This document shows positions 1 through 7,649 of a stretch of 64,000 bases of DNA, in pieces (the first letter of the stretch is position 1; each line of letters opens with the position of its first letter). Below the pieces are notes generated by a model, which was not told the origin of the DNA, made no database searches, and saw only the letters and a list, made by a program, of their open reading frames with translations. Source of the DNA: Lutibaculum baratangense AMV1 (GTDB taxonomy: Bacteria; Pseudomonadota; Alphaproteobacteria; Rhizobiales; Tepidamorphaceae); contig NZ_AWXZ01000029.1 in the NCBI RefSeq assembly GCF_000496075.1, positions 62,001 through 126,000 on the forward strand, in the 5' to 3' direction. Made by a program: the position numbers and the translations under genes.

Positions 1-235
1 CCACGATCTCGATGGCATCATCGAGATAGCCTCGCGCCGTCTCCACCTGCCCCGGCGGCACCATCATGGTCAGTCGCTCGAACCGGGCGATGGCATTGGC
101 GACGCCGGCCCAGGCGCGATAGGCGCCGTCCGCGCCGCCGGTGCCGACGAGCACGTAGTCGCTCACCGGCCAAGCCATCCACGTGCCGTCGTGGGGGGAC
201 CACTCCGGCGGCATCGTCCAGCGCCCGTTCGACAT
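1..235 (-). CDS. agmatine deiminase family protein, N-terminal part (cut by window edge)
   Basis: Only the first 78 codons are in the window, read leftwards from the ATG at 235. The translation opens MSNGRWTMPPEWSPHDGTW and continues MAWPVSDYV. The segment MPPEWxPHxxTWMAWP is the hallmark N-terminus of agmatine deiminase/peptidyl-arginine deiminase-like enzymes, which hydrolyse agmatine to N-carbamoylputrescine plus ammonia. The catalytic Cys lies outside the window, so activity cannot be judged. The Shine-Dalgarno GGAGG is strong but lies in the 3' arm of a long hairpin (240-279). Agmatinase and a polyamine importer occur about 55 kb away on the same strand. Confidence 0.85.
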   Translation of the reverse strand, partial: MSNGRWTMPPEWSPHDGTWMAWPVSDYVLVGTGGADGAYRAWAGVANAIARFERLTMMVPPGQVETARGYLDDAIEIV

Positions 236-239
236 TTCG

Positions 240-279
240 GCTCCTCCTCGCGGCGGCGGACTGTCGCCGCGGGAGGAGC
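240..279 (-). promoter_or_regulatory. 15-bp hairpin containing the Shine-Dalgarno of the agmatine deiminase gene
   Basis: Positions 240-255 and 265-279 are complementary over 15 pairs with one bulged base (248) and a 9-base loop. In the minus-strand RNA the 3' arm carries GGAGGAGC, four bases before the ATG at 235, so the ribosome site would be paired. It may also end transcription from the DUF3008 gene that stops at 304. No T-tract follows, which favours a translational role or a hybrid role; this is inference. Confidence 0.55.
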
Positions 280-303
280 GACTTGCAAGCCCCTGCGCCG
301 ACG

Positions 304-492
304 TCAGTCCTTCGAGTCGTGCTCAGGCTTGCCCTTGCGCTTCGTCGAAGCCATCTCGTCGAGCTTCTTCTCGCTCATCGACTCGTACATGCTCTTCGAG
401 GCGCCCTGGAGGTCGGAGACCTTCGTGTCGCCGCGCTTGGCGGACAGGGCCGCGCCGGCGGCCTTCTGCTGCGCCTTGGACTTCGCAGGCAT
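304..492 (-). CDS. DUF3008 family small protein
   Basis: This is a 62-residue, highly charged protein starting MPAKSKAQQKAAGAAL and ending KRKGKPEHDSKD. The start motif and the Lys/Ser-rich tail with STKRKGKPEH are typical of the DUF3008 family, small soluble proteins of unknown function common in Alphaproteobacteria. The ATG at 492 is chosen because GGAGAG lies 4 bases upstream; an ATG four codons earlier would be inside that ribosome-binding site. The gene is monocistronic, with a hairpin downstream at 240-279. No function is assigned. Confidence 0.85.
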   Translation of the reverse strand: MPAKSKAQQKAAGAALSAKRGDTKVSDLQGASKSMYESMSEKKLDEMASTKRKGKPEHDSKD

Positions 493-576
493 GGTTCTCT
501 CCATCTGTCTGCACCTGTCCGACGAAAACGGCTTCGCCGAGGGCGACGTTCCCCGCCGCCGGCCGCTCCCGCAGGC

Positions 577-2133
577 TCAGCCGTAGATCATGCGGGGCAG
601 CCACGTCGCGAGGCCGGGGAAGAGGCAGAGCACGAAGAGCGCCAGGACCTGCAGGGCGACGAACGGCACGATGCCGCGATAGATCGCCCCCGTCGTCACC
701 TCCACCGGAGCGACGCCTCGGAGATAGAAGAGCGCGACACCGAAGGGCGGCGTGAGGAACGAGGTCTGCAGGTTCACCGCCATGAGCACGCCGAGCCAGA
801 CCGGGCTCACGGGCTCGCCGCCGATCTCCATCCTGAGAAGCGCCGGCGCGACGAGCGGCACGACGACGAAGACGATCTCGAGGAAGTCGAGGAAGAAGCC
901 CAGGAGGAACATCAGCGCCATCACCGCGAAGAGCGCGCCGAACGTGCCGCCCGGCATGGCGGCAAGCGCCGCCTCGACCAGATCCTCCCCGCCGAGCCCG
1001 CGGAACACGAGGCTGAAGAGCGTGGCGCCGATCAGGATCACGAAGATCATCGACGTCACCTGCGCCGTGGCCCCGACGACCGCCCGCAGCACCTGCGTGC
1101 GGTGGAGCCGCCACAGGACGAGGACGAGCCCGCCGGCGAGCACGGCGCACAGGACGAGCGCAACGGCCGCCATGACCGCGCTGCCGCCCCCGCGCAGGTC
1201 CGTCACGGCGGCCAGTCCGAGCACCGCCACGAGACAACCACCTGCGACGGTCGAGGCGCGGCGCCCGCCGCCGATCCGGCGCCCCGCGAGCAGGATCGCG
1301 CCGACCGCGCCAACCGACGCCGCCTCGGTGGGCGTCGCGACGCCCACGAGGATCGAGCCGAGAACCGCCACGATCAGGACGAGCGGCGGCACGAGCGCCT
1401 CGGCGACCTGCCGCAGGTCCGCGCGGTCGGCGGACGGTGCCGAAGGCGCGGGACGCGGGACGCGCGCCGAGGCGAGAAGCTGATAGGCGAGATAGAGGCC
1501 AACGAGCAGGAGGCCCGGCACCAGCGCTCCGGCGAAGAGGTCCCCGACGGACAGCGTCTCCGGCCGGAAGAGCCCCATGTCGAGCTGCGCCTTCTGATAG
1601 GCGTTCGAGAGCTGGTCGGCGAGGATGACGAGGACGATCGAGGGCGGGATGATCTGCCCCAGCGTGCCGGCCGCCGCGATCGAGCCGGCGGCGAGCGAGG
1701 GGGAATAGCCGTGTCTCAGCATGGCGGGCAACGCCAGCAGGCCCATGGTGACGACCGTGGCTCCGACCACGCCGGTCGAGGCGGCAAGAAGCGCTCCCAC
1801 CACGGTGACGGCCAGCCCGAGCCCTCCGCGCAACTTGCCGAACCGGGTCGCAAGGGCCTCCAGCAGGTCCTCCGCCACGCGCGACCTCTCGAGCATCACG
1901 CCCATGAACACGAAGAGAGGCACGGCGACCAGCACCTCGTTCGTCATCGTGCCGTAGATGCGCTGCGGCAGGGCGCGCAGGAAGGCGATGTCGAAGACGC
2001 CGAGGACATGGCCGAGCGCCGCGAAAGCGAGAGCTGTGCCTGCCAGCGTGAAGGCGACGGGAAACCCGGCCATGAGACAGAGGCAGGCGGCCGCGAACAT
2101 CATGAGATCGAGCCACTGGGCGAGCCCGCTCAA
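577..2133 (-). CDS. dctM: TRAP transporter large permease (DctM), long form
   Basis: This is a 518-residue polytopic membrane protein of the DctM family, the Na+-coupled channel subunit of TRAP uptake systems. Family signatures are GFPVAFTLAG near the start, TNEVLVAVPLFVFMGVMLERS, the P-loop-like ASTGVVGATVVTMG, and the C-terminal FLTPPFGVALFYLRG. A TTG start at 2133 overlaps the stop of the upstream small subunit (TTGA), which implies translational coupling. Compared with the second DctM in this window (463 residues), it carries about 65 extra residues after VATPTEAASVGAVGA, including two predicted membrane spans (AGGCLVAVLGLAAV and VALVLCAVLAGGLVLVL). No binding protein is adjacent on this strand. 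Confidence 0.93.
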   Translation of the reverse strand: MSGLAQWLDLMMFAAACLCLMAGFPVAFTLAGTALAFAALGHVLGVFDIAFLRALPQRIYGTMTNEVLVAVPLFVFMGVMLERSRVAEDLLEALATRFGKLRGGLGLAVTVVGALLAASTGVVGATVVTMGLLALPAMLRHGYSPSLAAGSIAAAGTLGQIIPPSIVLVILADQLSNAYQKAQLDMGLFRPETLSVGDLFAGALVPGLLLVGLYLAYQLLASARVPRPAPSAPSADRADLRQVAEALVPPLVLIVAVLGSILVGVATPTEAASVGAVGAILLAGRRIGGGRRASTVAGGCLVAVLGLAAVTDLRGGGSAVMAAVALVLCAVLAGGLVLVLWRLHRTQVLRAVVGATAQVTSMIFVILIGATLFSLVFRGLGGEDLVEAALAAMPGGTFGALFAVMALMFLLGFFLDFLEIVFVVVPLVAPALLRMEIGGEPVSPVWLGVLMAVNLQTSFLTPPFGVALFYLRGVAPVEVTTGAIYRGIVPFVALQVLALFVLCLFPGLATWLPRMIYG

Positions 2134-2648
2134 CGCTCCGTCTCCCCGGCGGTCGCCCCGGCAAGCACGCGGACGGCGCGGAAGGCCATCGAGGCCGCCT
2201 GAAGCGCAAGCTGTGCCGCGAAGATCAGAATGACGGTCTTCAGAAGGTAGACGCCGCCGAGACCGGAGGTCTCCCGCGAACCCTCGCGCACCGCCCAGGC
2301 CTGCGCGACGTAAGGCGTGGCGACCCAGAGGATGAGCGCACAGGTCGGCAGGAGCAGAAGCATCGATCCCAGGAGGTCGACCGTCGCCTTGGCCCGCGGA
2401 GTTGCGCCCCGATAGAAGATGTCGACCCGCACATGCGCGTCGGCGCGCAGCGTCCAGGCGGCGGCGAGCATGAAGAGCGAGGCGTGCATATGGACCACCG
2501 CCTCCTGCATCGCGATCGAGGTGACGCCGAAGACGTAGCGGGAGATCACGACCGTGAACTCGAGCAGCACCATCAGGAGCGCGAGCCACGCCACGGCGCG
2601 TCCCACGCGCGTGTTCAGGCGGTCGATGGCCTTCGCGAGCCGCTCCAC
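2130..2648 (-). CDS. dctQ: TRAP transporter small permease (DctQ)
   Basis: This 172-residue, four-helix membrane protein is the small subunit that clamps DctM. It has the family's EFTVVISRYVFG and HVRVDIFYRGATPR motifs (loop V-D-x-F-Y-R). The start is taken as GTG at 2648, giving VERLAKAIDRLNTRVGRAVAW before the first helix. A longer frame to 2813 would add an implausible 55-residue Ala/Arg-rich leader. Its stop overlaps the TTG of dctM. It is transcribed away from the second dctQ, across a 258-bp divergent intergenic region. Confidence 0.88.
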   Translation of the reverse strand: MERLAKAIDRLNTRVGRAVAWLALLMVLLEFTVVISRYVFGVTSIAMQEAVVHMHASLFMLAAAWTLRADAHVRVDIFYRGATPRAKATVDLLGSMLLLLPTCALILWVATPYVAQAWAVREGSRETSGLGGVYLLKTVILIFAAQLALQAASMAFRAVRVLAGATAGETER

Positions 2649-2906
2649 CGGAAACCGTCTCCATCTCCTGTTGCCTCGCGGCAGCGGCGCTTGTCGCAAG
2701 GCCCGCGTTGCGACACAAGCTTTCTTGGCGGCCGTGGGCAAAGCTGCTAACGATCCACCGCAAGTCAAAGAGGCGGCGCCGCTTGCGGCGAAGGCGCCCG
2801 ACTGGGGAAACACCTATCAGCTACGGCCGGGCGAGGCGGCACTTGCCCCGGCGGCCGAACAAACCGACGGCGGGGTCCCGCGATCTCCGCCAGGAACACC
2901 CGCCTC

Positions 2907-3452
2907 ATGCTGCGCGTCCTCGCCTCACTCGTCCGGTTGATCAGCGGCATCAACCTCGTCATCGGCAACGTCTTCGCCTGGCTTTCCGTGGCGATCGTCG
3001 CCGTCTGCTTCACCGTCGTGGTTCAGCGCTATGTCTTCTCCACGAGCTTCGTGTGGATGCAGGACCTCTATGTCTGGCTGAACGGCGTGATGTTCATGGC
3101 GGTGGCCGGCTTCGCGCTGTTGCGCAACGACCACGTGCGGGTCGACATCTTCTACCGCGCGGCGAGCCCGCGGCGGCGGGCGATCGTCGACCTCTTCGGC
3201 ACCCTCGTCTTTCTCCTCCCATTCACCTTCGTCATCGCGTATTTCGGGTGGGAGTTCGTCGCCAGGTCGTGGCGCTACGGCGAGGGCTCGGTCAATCCGG
3301 GCGGCATGACCGGTCTCTACGTCGTCAAGAGCTTCATCATCGTCTTCGCCGTCCTGGTCGCGCTGCAGGGCCTCGCGATGGCGATGCGCTCGATCATCGT
3401 GCTCGCCGGCCGGGAAGACCTCCTGCCCCCGCGCTTCCACTATCAGGACTGA
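2907..3452 (+). CDS. dctQ: TRAP transporter small permease (DctQ), second system
   Basis: This 181-residue four-span protein resembles the DctQ at 2130-2648, sharing VVQRYVFS, a W-M-Q-D/E start to the second helix region, and the loop DHVRVDIFYRAASPRRRA. It pairs with the DctM that begins four bases after its stop. The ATG at 2907 opens MLRVLASLVRLISGINLVIG, directly followed by the first helix. AGGA is about 12 bases upstream. The two QM pairs look like an old inverted duplication, which is inference from their similarity and divergent arrangement. Confidence 0.9.
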   Translation: MLRVLASLVRLISGINLVIGNVFAWLSVAIVAVCFTVVVQRYVFSTSFVWMQDLYVWLNGVMFMAVAGFALLRNDHVRVDIFYRAASPRRRAIVDLFGTLVFLLPFTFVIAYFGWEFVARSWRYGEGSVNPGGMTGLYVVKSFIIVFAVLVALQGLAMAMRSIIVLAGREDLLPPRFHYQD

Positions 3453-3456
3453 ACGG

Positions 3457-4848
3457 ATGAGTGCCTCGCTCACCGGCGAGATCCTCGCCGGCTCCATGTT
3501 CTTCGTCATCATCGGCGTCTTGATGCTGGGCTTCCCGGTGGCCTTCACGCTGGCCGGCACCTCCCTTCTCTTCGGCCTCGTCGGCTGGCTGCTCGGGACC
3601 TTCGACTTCTCCAATCTCGGCGGGCTCGCCTCGCGCTACACCGGCTTCATGACGAACGAGGTCCTCGTCGCGGTGCCGCTCTTCATCTTCATGGGCGTGA
3701 TGCTCGAGCGGTCGCGGATCGCCGAGCAGTTGCTCGTCACGATGGGGCGCCTGTTCGGCCCGATGCGCGGCGGGCTCGGGCTGTCCGTCATCATCGTGGG
3801 GGCGCTGCTCGCCGCCTCGACCGGCATCGTCGGCGCGACCGTGGTGACGATGGGCCTCATCAGCCTGCCGGCGATGACGCGCGCCGGCTACGACCCGAAG
3901 CTCGCCTGCGGCATCATCTGCTCCTCCGGCACGCTCGGCCAGATCGTGCCGCCCTCCACCGTCCTCATCTTCATGGGCGACATGCTGTCCGGCATCAACG
4001 CGCAGGTGCAGATGGCGAAGGGCAACTTCGCGCCCACGCCGGTGTCGGTCGGCGACCTCTTCGCCGGCGCCCTCCTGCCGAGCCTCGCGCTCGTCGGCGT
4101 CTACATCGTCTTCCTGCTCGTGAAGGCCATGCTGCAGCCCGAGACGGCACCGTCCGTCCAGGTGTCGGACGAGGAGCAGAGCTCGCTCCTCAGGGACATC
4201 CCGGTCGCCCTGCTGCCGCCGCTCCTCTTGATCATCGCCGTCCTCGGCTCGATCATCGGCGGCATCGCGACCCCCACGGAATCCGCCTCCGTCGGGGCTG
4301 TCGGCGCGACCCTCCTCGCACTCCTCCGCGGCCGCCTGACCTTCCGCATCCTGCACGAAGTGGCGATCGGCACCGCGACCATCACCTCGATGGTCTTCGT
4401 CATCCTGCTCGGCGCGTCCGTCTTCTCGATCGTCTTCCGCATGCTCGGCGGCGACGCGCTCGTCCACGACGTCCTGAGCGAGATGCCGGGCGGCGTCGTC
4501 GGCGCCGTGATCGTCGTCATGCTCGTGATGTTCGTGCTCGGCTTCATCCTCGACACGTTCGAGATCATCTTCATCGTCATCCCGATCACCGCGCCGATCC
4601 TGCTCGACCTCGGCGTTAGCCCGGTGTGGCTCGGCGTGATGGTCGGCCTGAACCTGCAGACCTCGTTCCTGACGCCGCCCTTCGGATTCGCCCTCTTCTA
4701 TCTCCGGGGTGTCGCACCGGCCTCGCTCAAGACGGCCGACATCTATCGTGGCGTCATGCCCTTCGTGGCGCTGCAGGTCACGGCAATCGTCCTTCTCTTC
4801 CTGTTCCCCGAGCTCGCGACCTGGCTGCCGGCGCAGCTTTACGGGTGA
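3457..4848 (+). CDS. dctM: TRAP transporter large permease (DctM), second system
   Basis: This 463-residue DctM subunit shows GFPVAFTLAGTS, TNEVLVAVPLFIFMGVMLERSRIAE, ASTGIVGATVVTMGL, GTLGQIVPPST, ATPTESASVGAVGA and FLTPPFGFALFYLRG in the usual order. It forms an operon with the DctQ just upstream (4-base gap). Length is normal for the family. A strong bidirectional terminator follows at 4899-4928. The only binding protein in the locus faces it from the other side of that terminator, so this pair is the likeliest partner of the DctP at 4951-6048. Confidence 0.94.
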   Translation: MSASLTGEILAGSMFFVIIGVLMLGFPVAFTLAGTSLLFGLVGWLLGTFDFSNLGGLASRYTGFMTNEVLVAVPLFIFMGVMLERSRIAEQLLVTMGRLFGPMRGGLGLSVIIVGALLAASTGIVGATVVTMGLISLPAMTRAGYDPKLACGIICSSGTLGQIVPPSTVLIFMGDMLSGINAQVQMAKGNFAPTPVSVGDLFAGALLPSLALVGVYIVFLLVKAMLQPETAPSVQVSDEEQSSLLRDIPVALLPPLLLIIAVLGSIIGGIATPTESASVGAVGATLLALLRGRLTFRILHEVAIGTATITSMVFVILLGASVFSIVFRMLGGDALVHDVLSEMPGGVVGAVIVVMLVMFVLGFILDTFEIIFIVIPITAPILLDLGVSPVWLGVMVGLNLQTSFLTPPFGFALFYLRGVAPASLKTADIYRGVMPFVALQVTAIVLLFLFPELATWLPAQLYG

Positions 4849-4898
4849 ACCGCCGCCCCGGTTCGGCACCGCGGGGCGGCATCACGAACCTAGAACGA

Positions 4899-4928
4899 AA
4901 AAGGCCCGAGCTTCAGCCCGGGCCTTTT
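4899..4928. terminator. bidirectional Rho-independent terminator
   Basis: A perfect 10-bp stem, AAAAGGCCCG against CGGGCCTTTT, encloses a 10-base loop. Each arm ends in a run of A or T, so it works as a terminator on both strands. It sits between the convergent dctM (ends 4848) and dctP (ends 4951). Confidence 0.9.
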
Positions 4929-4950
4929 CGCGTCTCGAGGCTGCCGCCCG

Positions 4951-6048
4951 TCAGGAGAGCTGGAAGTATTTCTCGCGGGCCCGCAGGAACGGCTCGTCCG
5001 CATCCGACGTCTTCTGCCGGACCAGGGCCAGTCCCTCGACGAAGCTCTCGGCGACCTTCTTCGTCAGCGGGTCGTCCGACGCACGCAGCTCCTCGAAGAT
5101 CTCCATCGACGCCTTGGCGCCGGCCTCCATGATGTCCTCGGGGAATGCGAGAACCTTGACGCCGTGGTCGTTCACGAGCGTCTGCAGCGCGCGCGGGTCG
5201 TTCGCCGTGAAGTCCGACCACACCATCTCGTACTCGGCTTGGGCGACCGAGCGGACGATCTCCTGCAGGTCCGTCGGCAGCGCCTCGTACTTCGCCTTGT
5301 CGACGACGAGCTCGGTCGCGAGGCCCGGCTCGATGAAGCTCGGGAAGTAGTAGTTCTTCGCGATCTGGTAGAAGCCGAGCGCGAGGTCGTTGTAGGGACC
5401 GACGAACTCCGCCGCGTCGAGCGTGCCCGACTGGAGAGCCTGGAAGATCTCGCCCGCGGCGAGGTTCGTCACCGTCGCCCCCATCTTCTCCCAGACCCGG
5501 CCGCCGAGGCCCGGCGTGCGGAAGCGCAGGCCCTGGATGTCGGCGACGCTGTTGAGCTCGCTGCGGAACCAGCCGCCGGCCTGCGTGCCCGTGTTGCCCG
5601 ACAGGAAGCCCTTCAGGCCGAACTGGGCGTAGATCTCGTCCCAGATCTCCTGGCCGCCCAGGTGACGCACCCACGCCGACAGCTCGCCCGCGGTCATGCC
5701 GTAGGGCACGCCAGTGAAGAAGTTCAGGCCGACATTCTTGTTCTGCCAGTAATAGGCCGCGCCGTGGCTCATCTCGGCCGAGCCGTCGATCACGGCATCG
5801 AGCGACTGCAACGCGGGCACGAGCTCGCCCGCCGAGAAGAGCCGGACGGTGAGGCGGCCGTCGGAGGCTGCGGTGATGCGGTCGGCCATGCGCTGCGCGC
5901 CGACGCCCAGGCCGGGGAAGTTCTTCGGCCACGTCGTGACCATCCGCCACTCCTGGCGGTTCTGGGAGATGGCGGGCGAGGCGAGCGTCGAGGCGGCGGC
6001 GACGCCACCCGCCAGCCCGGCATTCTTCAGAAACGAACGGCGATCCAT
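4951..6048 (-). CDS. dctP: TRAP transporter substrate-binding protein, TakP-like
   Basis: This 365-residue exported binding protein starts MDRRSFLKNAGLAGGVAAAS, a twin-arginine (RRSFLK) signal peptide. The segments MVTTWPKNFPGLGVGAQRMA, GWFRSELNSVADIQGLRFR and AAEFVGPYNDLALGF match the branch that includes TakP, which binds 2-oxo acids, and proteins labelled mannitol/chloroaromatic TRAP. The ATG at 6048 has GGAGGACAGG upstream; the frame continues 19 codons further without a leader-like sequence. It is the only DctP in a locus with two QM permease pairs. The substrate class (2-oxo acid or hydroxy acid) is inferred from family likeness only. Confidence 0.92.
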   Translation of the reverse strand: MDRRSFLKNAGLAGGVAAASTLASPAISQNRQEWRMVTTWPKNFPGLGVGAQRMADRITAASDGRLTVRLFSAGELVPALQSLDAVIDGSAEMSHGAAYYWQNKNVGLNFFTGVPYGMTAGELSAWVRHLGGQEIWDEIYAQFGLKGFLSGNTGTQAGGWFRSELNSVADIQGLRFRTPGLGGRVWEKMGATVTNLAAGEIFQALQSGTLDAAEFVGPYNDLALGFYQIAKNYYFPSFIEPGLATELVVDKAKYEALPTDLQEIVRSVAQAEYEMVWSDFTANDPRALQTLVNDHGVKVLAFPEDIMEAGAKASMEIFEELRASDDPLTKKVAESFVEGLALVRQKTSDADEPFLRAREKYFQLS

Positions 6049-6362
6049 GGAAACCTGTCCTCCCGGGGGACCGTAAAGCGTTGGATGAGGGCCTGCTCCG
6101 GTCATCCCCGGTGCTGCCCGGCCGCCGTCTCAAGCGGCGGATTGGCCGGAGGTATACAGGCCTCGTCGCGAAATGCACAAGCCGACGCTTCGACTTGTCT
6201 CGGCATTGCGGGCGACGGCGAAGGAAGATTGCCCGATCGGGCCGGCACCCTTGCGACCATGCGGTCGGCACGACCATATTTGCCCGATCGACCCGGGCGC
6301 CGCAGTGGCCGGCCGGCGCAGCGACCTTCAGACGCGGCCCCTTCAGAGAGAGTGCGCAAGAC
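6049..6362. other. divergent intergenic region between dctP and the glutamine amidotransferase-like gene
   Basis: These 314 bases hold no credible gene. They include two copies of TTGCCCGATCG (6229-6239 and 6280-6290); the first is part of the 12-base palindrome GCCCGATCGGGC (6231-6242). These may be operator sites for the gene starting at 6363, but no regulator is recognised. Confidence 0.4.
6229..6290. repeat. pair of 11-base direct repeats TTGCCCGATCG
   Basis: Identical 11-mers start at 6229 and 6280, 51 bases apart, about five helical turns. The first extends into a perfect palindrome, and the second continues as ACCCGGG. The spacing and palindromic core suggest binding sites of a dimeric regulator upstream of the gene at 6363. 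Confidence 0.35.
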
Positions 6363-7130
6363 GTGCCCAAGGAAAAACTGCCGGTGATCGCGGTGCCGGC
6401 CGACATCCGAATTTTCGACAACTATCGCTGGCACGTGGCGGCGACGCCGTATGTCGACGCCGTCGCCAGGGTCGCGGGCACCGTGCCGTTCATCGTGCCG
6501 GCGCTCGGCGAGGCACTCGAGGTCGAAGCCGTTCTCGACAGGGTCGACGGCGTGATGCTCACCGGCTCGAAGTCGAACGTGCATCCCGCGCATTACGGCG
6601 TCGAGCCGACCGAGCGGCACGGGCCGTTCGACGAGGACCGTGATGCCACCACCCTGCCGCTCATCCGCTCGGCGATCGACCGCGGCCTGCCGCTCCTCGC
6701 CATCTGCCGCGGCATGCAGGAGCTGAATGTCGCGCTCGGCGGCTCGATCGCGACGGAGATCCAGGAGATCGCGGGTCGCGACGACCATCGCGCGCCGGAC
6801 CTGCCGACGCAGGACGAGCGCTTCGCCTTGCGCCACGAGGTGCGGGCGGTGCCCGGCGGGATCCTGGCCGGCATCGTCGGCGTCGAGCCCTTCCGCGTCA
6901 ATTCGCTCCACCGGCAGGCGATCGACCGGTTGGCGGAAGGCCTCGCCGTCGAAGCGACCGCCGAGGACGGCACGATCGAAGCCGTGTCGGTGGAGGGCGC
7001 GCGGAGCTTCGCCCTCGGCGTGCAGTGGCACCCCGAATACTGGGCCGGCAGCGAGCCCATGAGCCAGCGCATCTTCCGTGCCTACGGGGCGGCGCTGCGG
7101 GGCGACGCCCCGGCGCGCGCCGTGGCCTGA
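6363..7130 (+). CDS. class I glutamine amidotransferase-like hydrolase (PuuD/PF07722 family)
   Basis: This is a 255-residue cytosolic enzyme of the peptidase C26 group, typified by gamma-glutamyl-GABA hydrolase PuuD. The nucleophile is Cys115 in AICRGMQELNVALGG, with His223 and Glu225 in QWHPEYW. The substrate-side motif MLTGSKSNVHPAHYG is in the expected place. The start is a GTG at 6363 (VPKEKLPVIAVPADIR), with GAGAGAG upstream; the frame is open further but reads as low-complexity shadow. The isolated context gives no substrate, although a gamma-glutamyltransferase lies 4.5 kb downstream. Related enzymes cleave gamma-glutamyl amides or act in guanidine and polyamine routes. Confidence 0.88.
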   Translation: MPKEKLPVIAVPADIRIFDNYRWHVAATPYVDAVARVAGTVPFIVPALGEALEVEAVLDRVDGVMLTGSKSNVHPAHYGVEPTERHGPFDEDRDATTLPLIRSAIDRGLPLLAICRGMQELNVALGGSIATEIQEIAGRDDHRAPDLPTQDERFALRHEVRAVPGGILAGIVGVEPFRVNSLHRQAIDRLAEGLAVEATAEDGTIEAVSVEGARSFALGVQWHPEYWAGSEPMSQRIFRAYGAALRGDAPARAVA

Positions 7131-7165
7131 GCAGAGGCCAATTTGAGCCAGCGCAATTCGCCCGC

Positions 7166-7205
7166 TTCTCCCTTGCGGTAGCGTGATTTGCACCGCAAGG
7201 GAGAA
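7166..7205 (+). promoter_or_regulatory. 14-bp perfect hairpin that pairs the Shine-Dalgarno of the DUF6455 gene
   Basis: TTCTCCCTTGCGGT (7166-7179) and ACCGCAAGGGAGAA (7192-7205) are exact reverse complements separated by 12 bases. The right arm contains the GGGAG ribosome-binding site of the ATG at 7212, so the folded 5' leader would block translation. There is no T-run after it, so it is a poor terminator for the upstream gene that ends at 7130. Confidence 0.6.
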
Positions 7206-7211
7206 CGGCTC

Positions 7212-7634
7212 ATGAGGACGCAGACGAAGATCGGGACTTGGGTGCGCGGGGTCGGCCGCACGGCCGCCGGTTCACTGCGCGACGCGTGGGAGCGGGAGAC
7301 GGAGCGCCTGACCTTCTCCGACCTCGGTCGCGAGGAAACGGAAAGGCTCTTCCGCGACATCGGCCTGCCGCCGAACCAGGGCGTGAGCTGTCTCGACCAG
7401 CCTTTCGCGAACGAGGACCTCGCAGGCTCCCTGATGGAGGTGGTCGGGCTCGATCGCTGTGAGCTGACGGCTGCCCAGCCTGCGGTGATGCGGGACATCG
7501 AGCGCGTCTGCATGGCATGCACCGCCCGCCGCCTCTGCCGTCGCAATCTCTCCCGCGGCGAGGCCGCCCGCGCCTACCGGGCCTACTGCCCGAACGCCGG
7601 GACCTTCGAGGACCTCGAGGCGATCCATGCCTGA
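7212..7634 (+). CDS. DUF6455 family protein with C-terminal cysteine cluster
   Basis: This is a 140-residue soluble protein beginning MRTQTKIGTWVRGVGRTAAG. The second half has LDRCELTAAQPAVMRDIERV followed by CMACTARRLCRR and YCPNA. That is the conserved four- or five-cysteine arrangement of DUF6455, a family common in marine and soil Alphaproteobacteria. The spacing suggests a small metal or Fe-S site, but function is unknown. The ATG at 7212 follows GGGAGAACGGCTC. That ribosome site is sequestered in the hairpin 7166-7205, so expression may depend on temperature, a ligand or a small RNA. Confidence 0.8.
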   Translation: MRTQTKIGTWVRGVGRTAAGSLRDAWERETERLTFSDLGREETERLFRDIGLPPNQGVSCLDQPFANEDLAGSLMEVVGLDRCELTAAQPAVMRDIERVCMACTARRLCRRNLSRGEAARAYRAYCPNAGTFEDLEAIHA

Positions 7635-7649
7635 CGAGGCGGCCGGGCC

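Noticed and set aside
283-2202. 639-codon plus-strand ORF over the first dctM
   Set aside because: Antisense to a clear DctM; the translation is rich in Arg, Glu, His and Asp with no domain.
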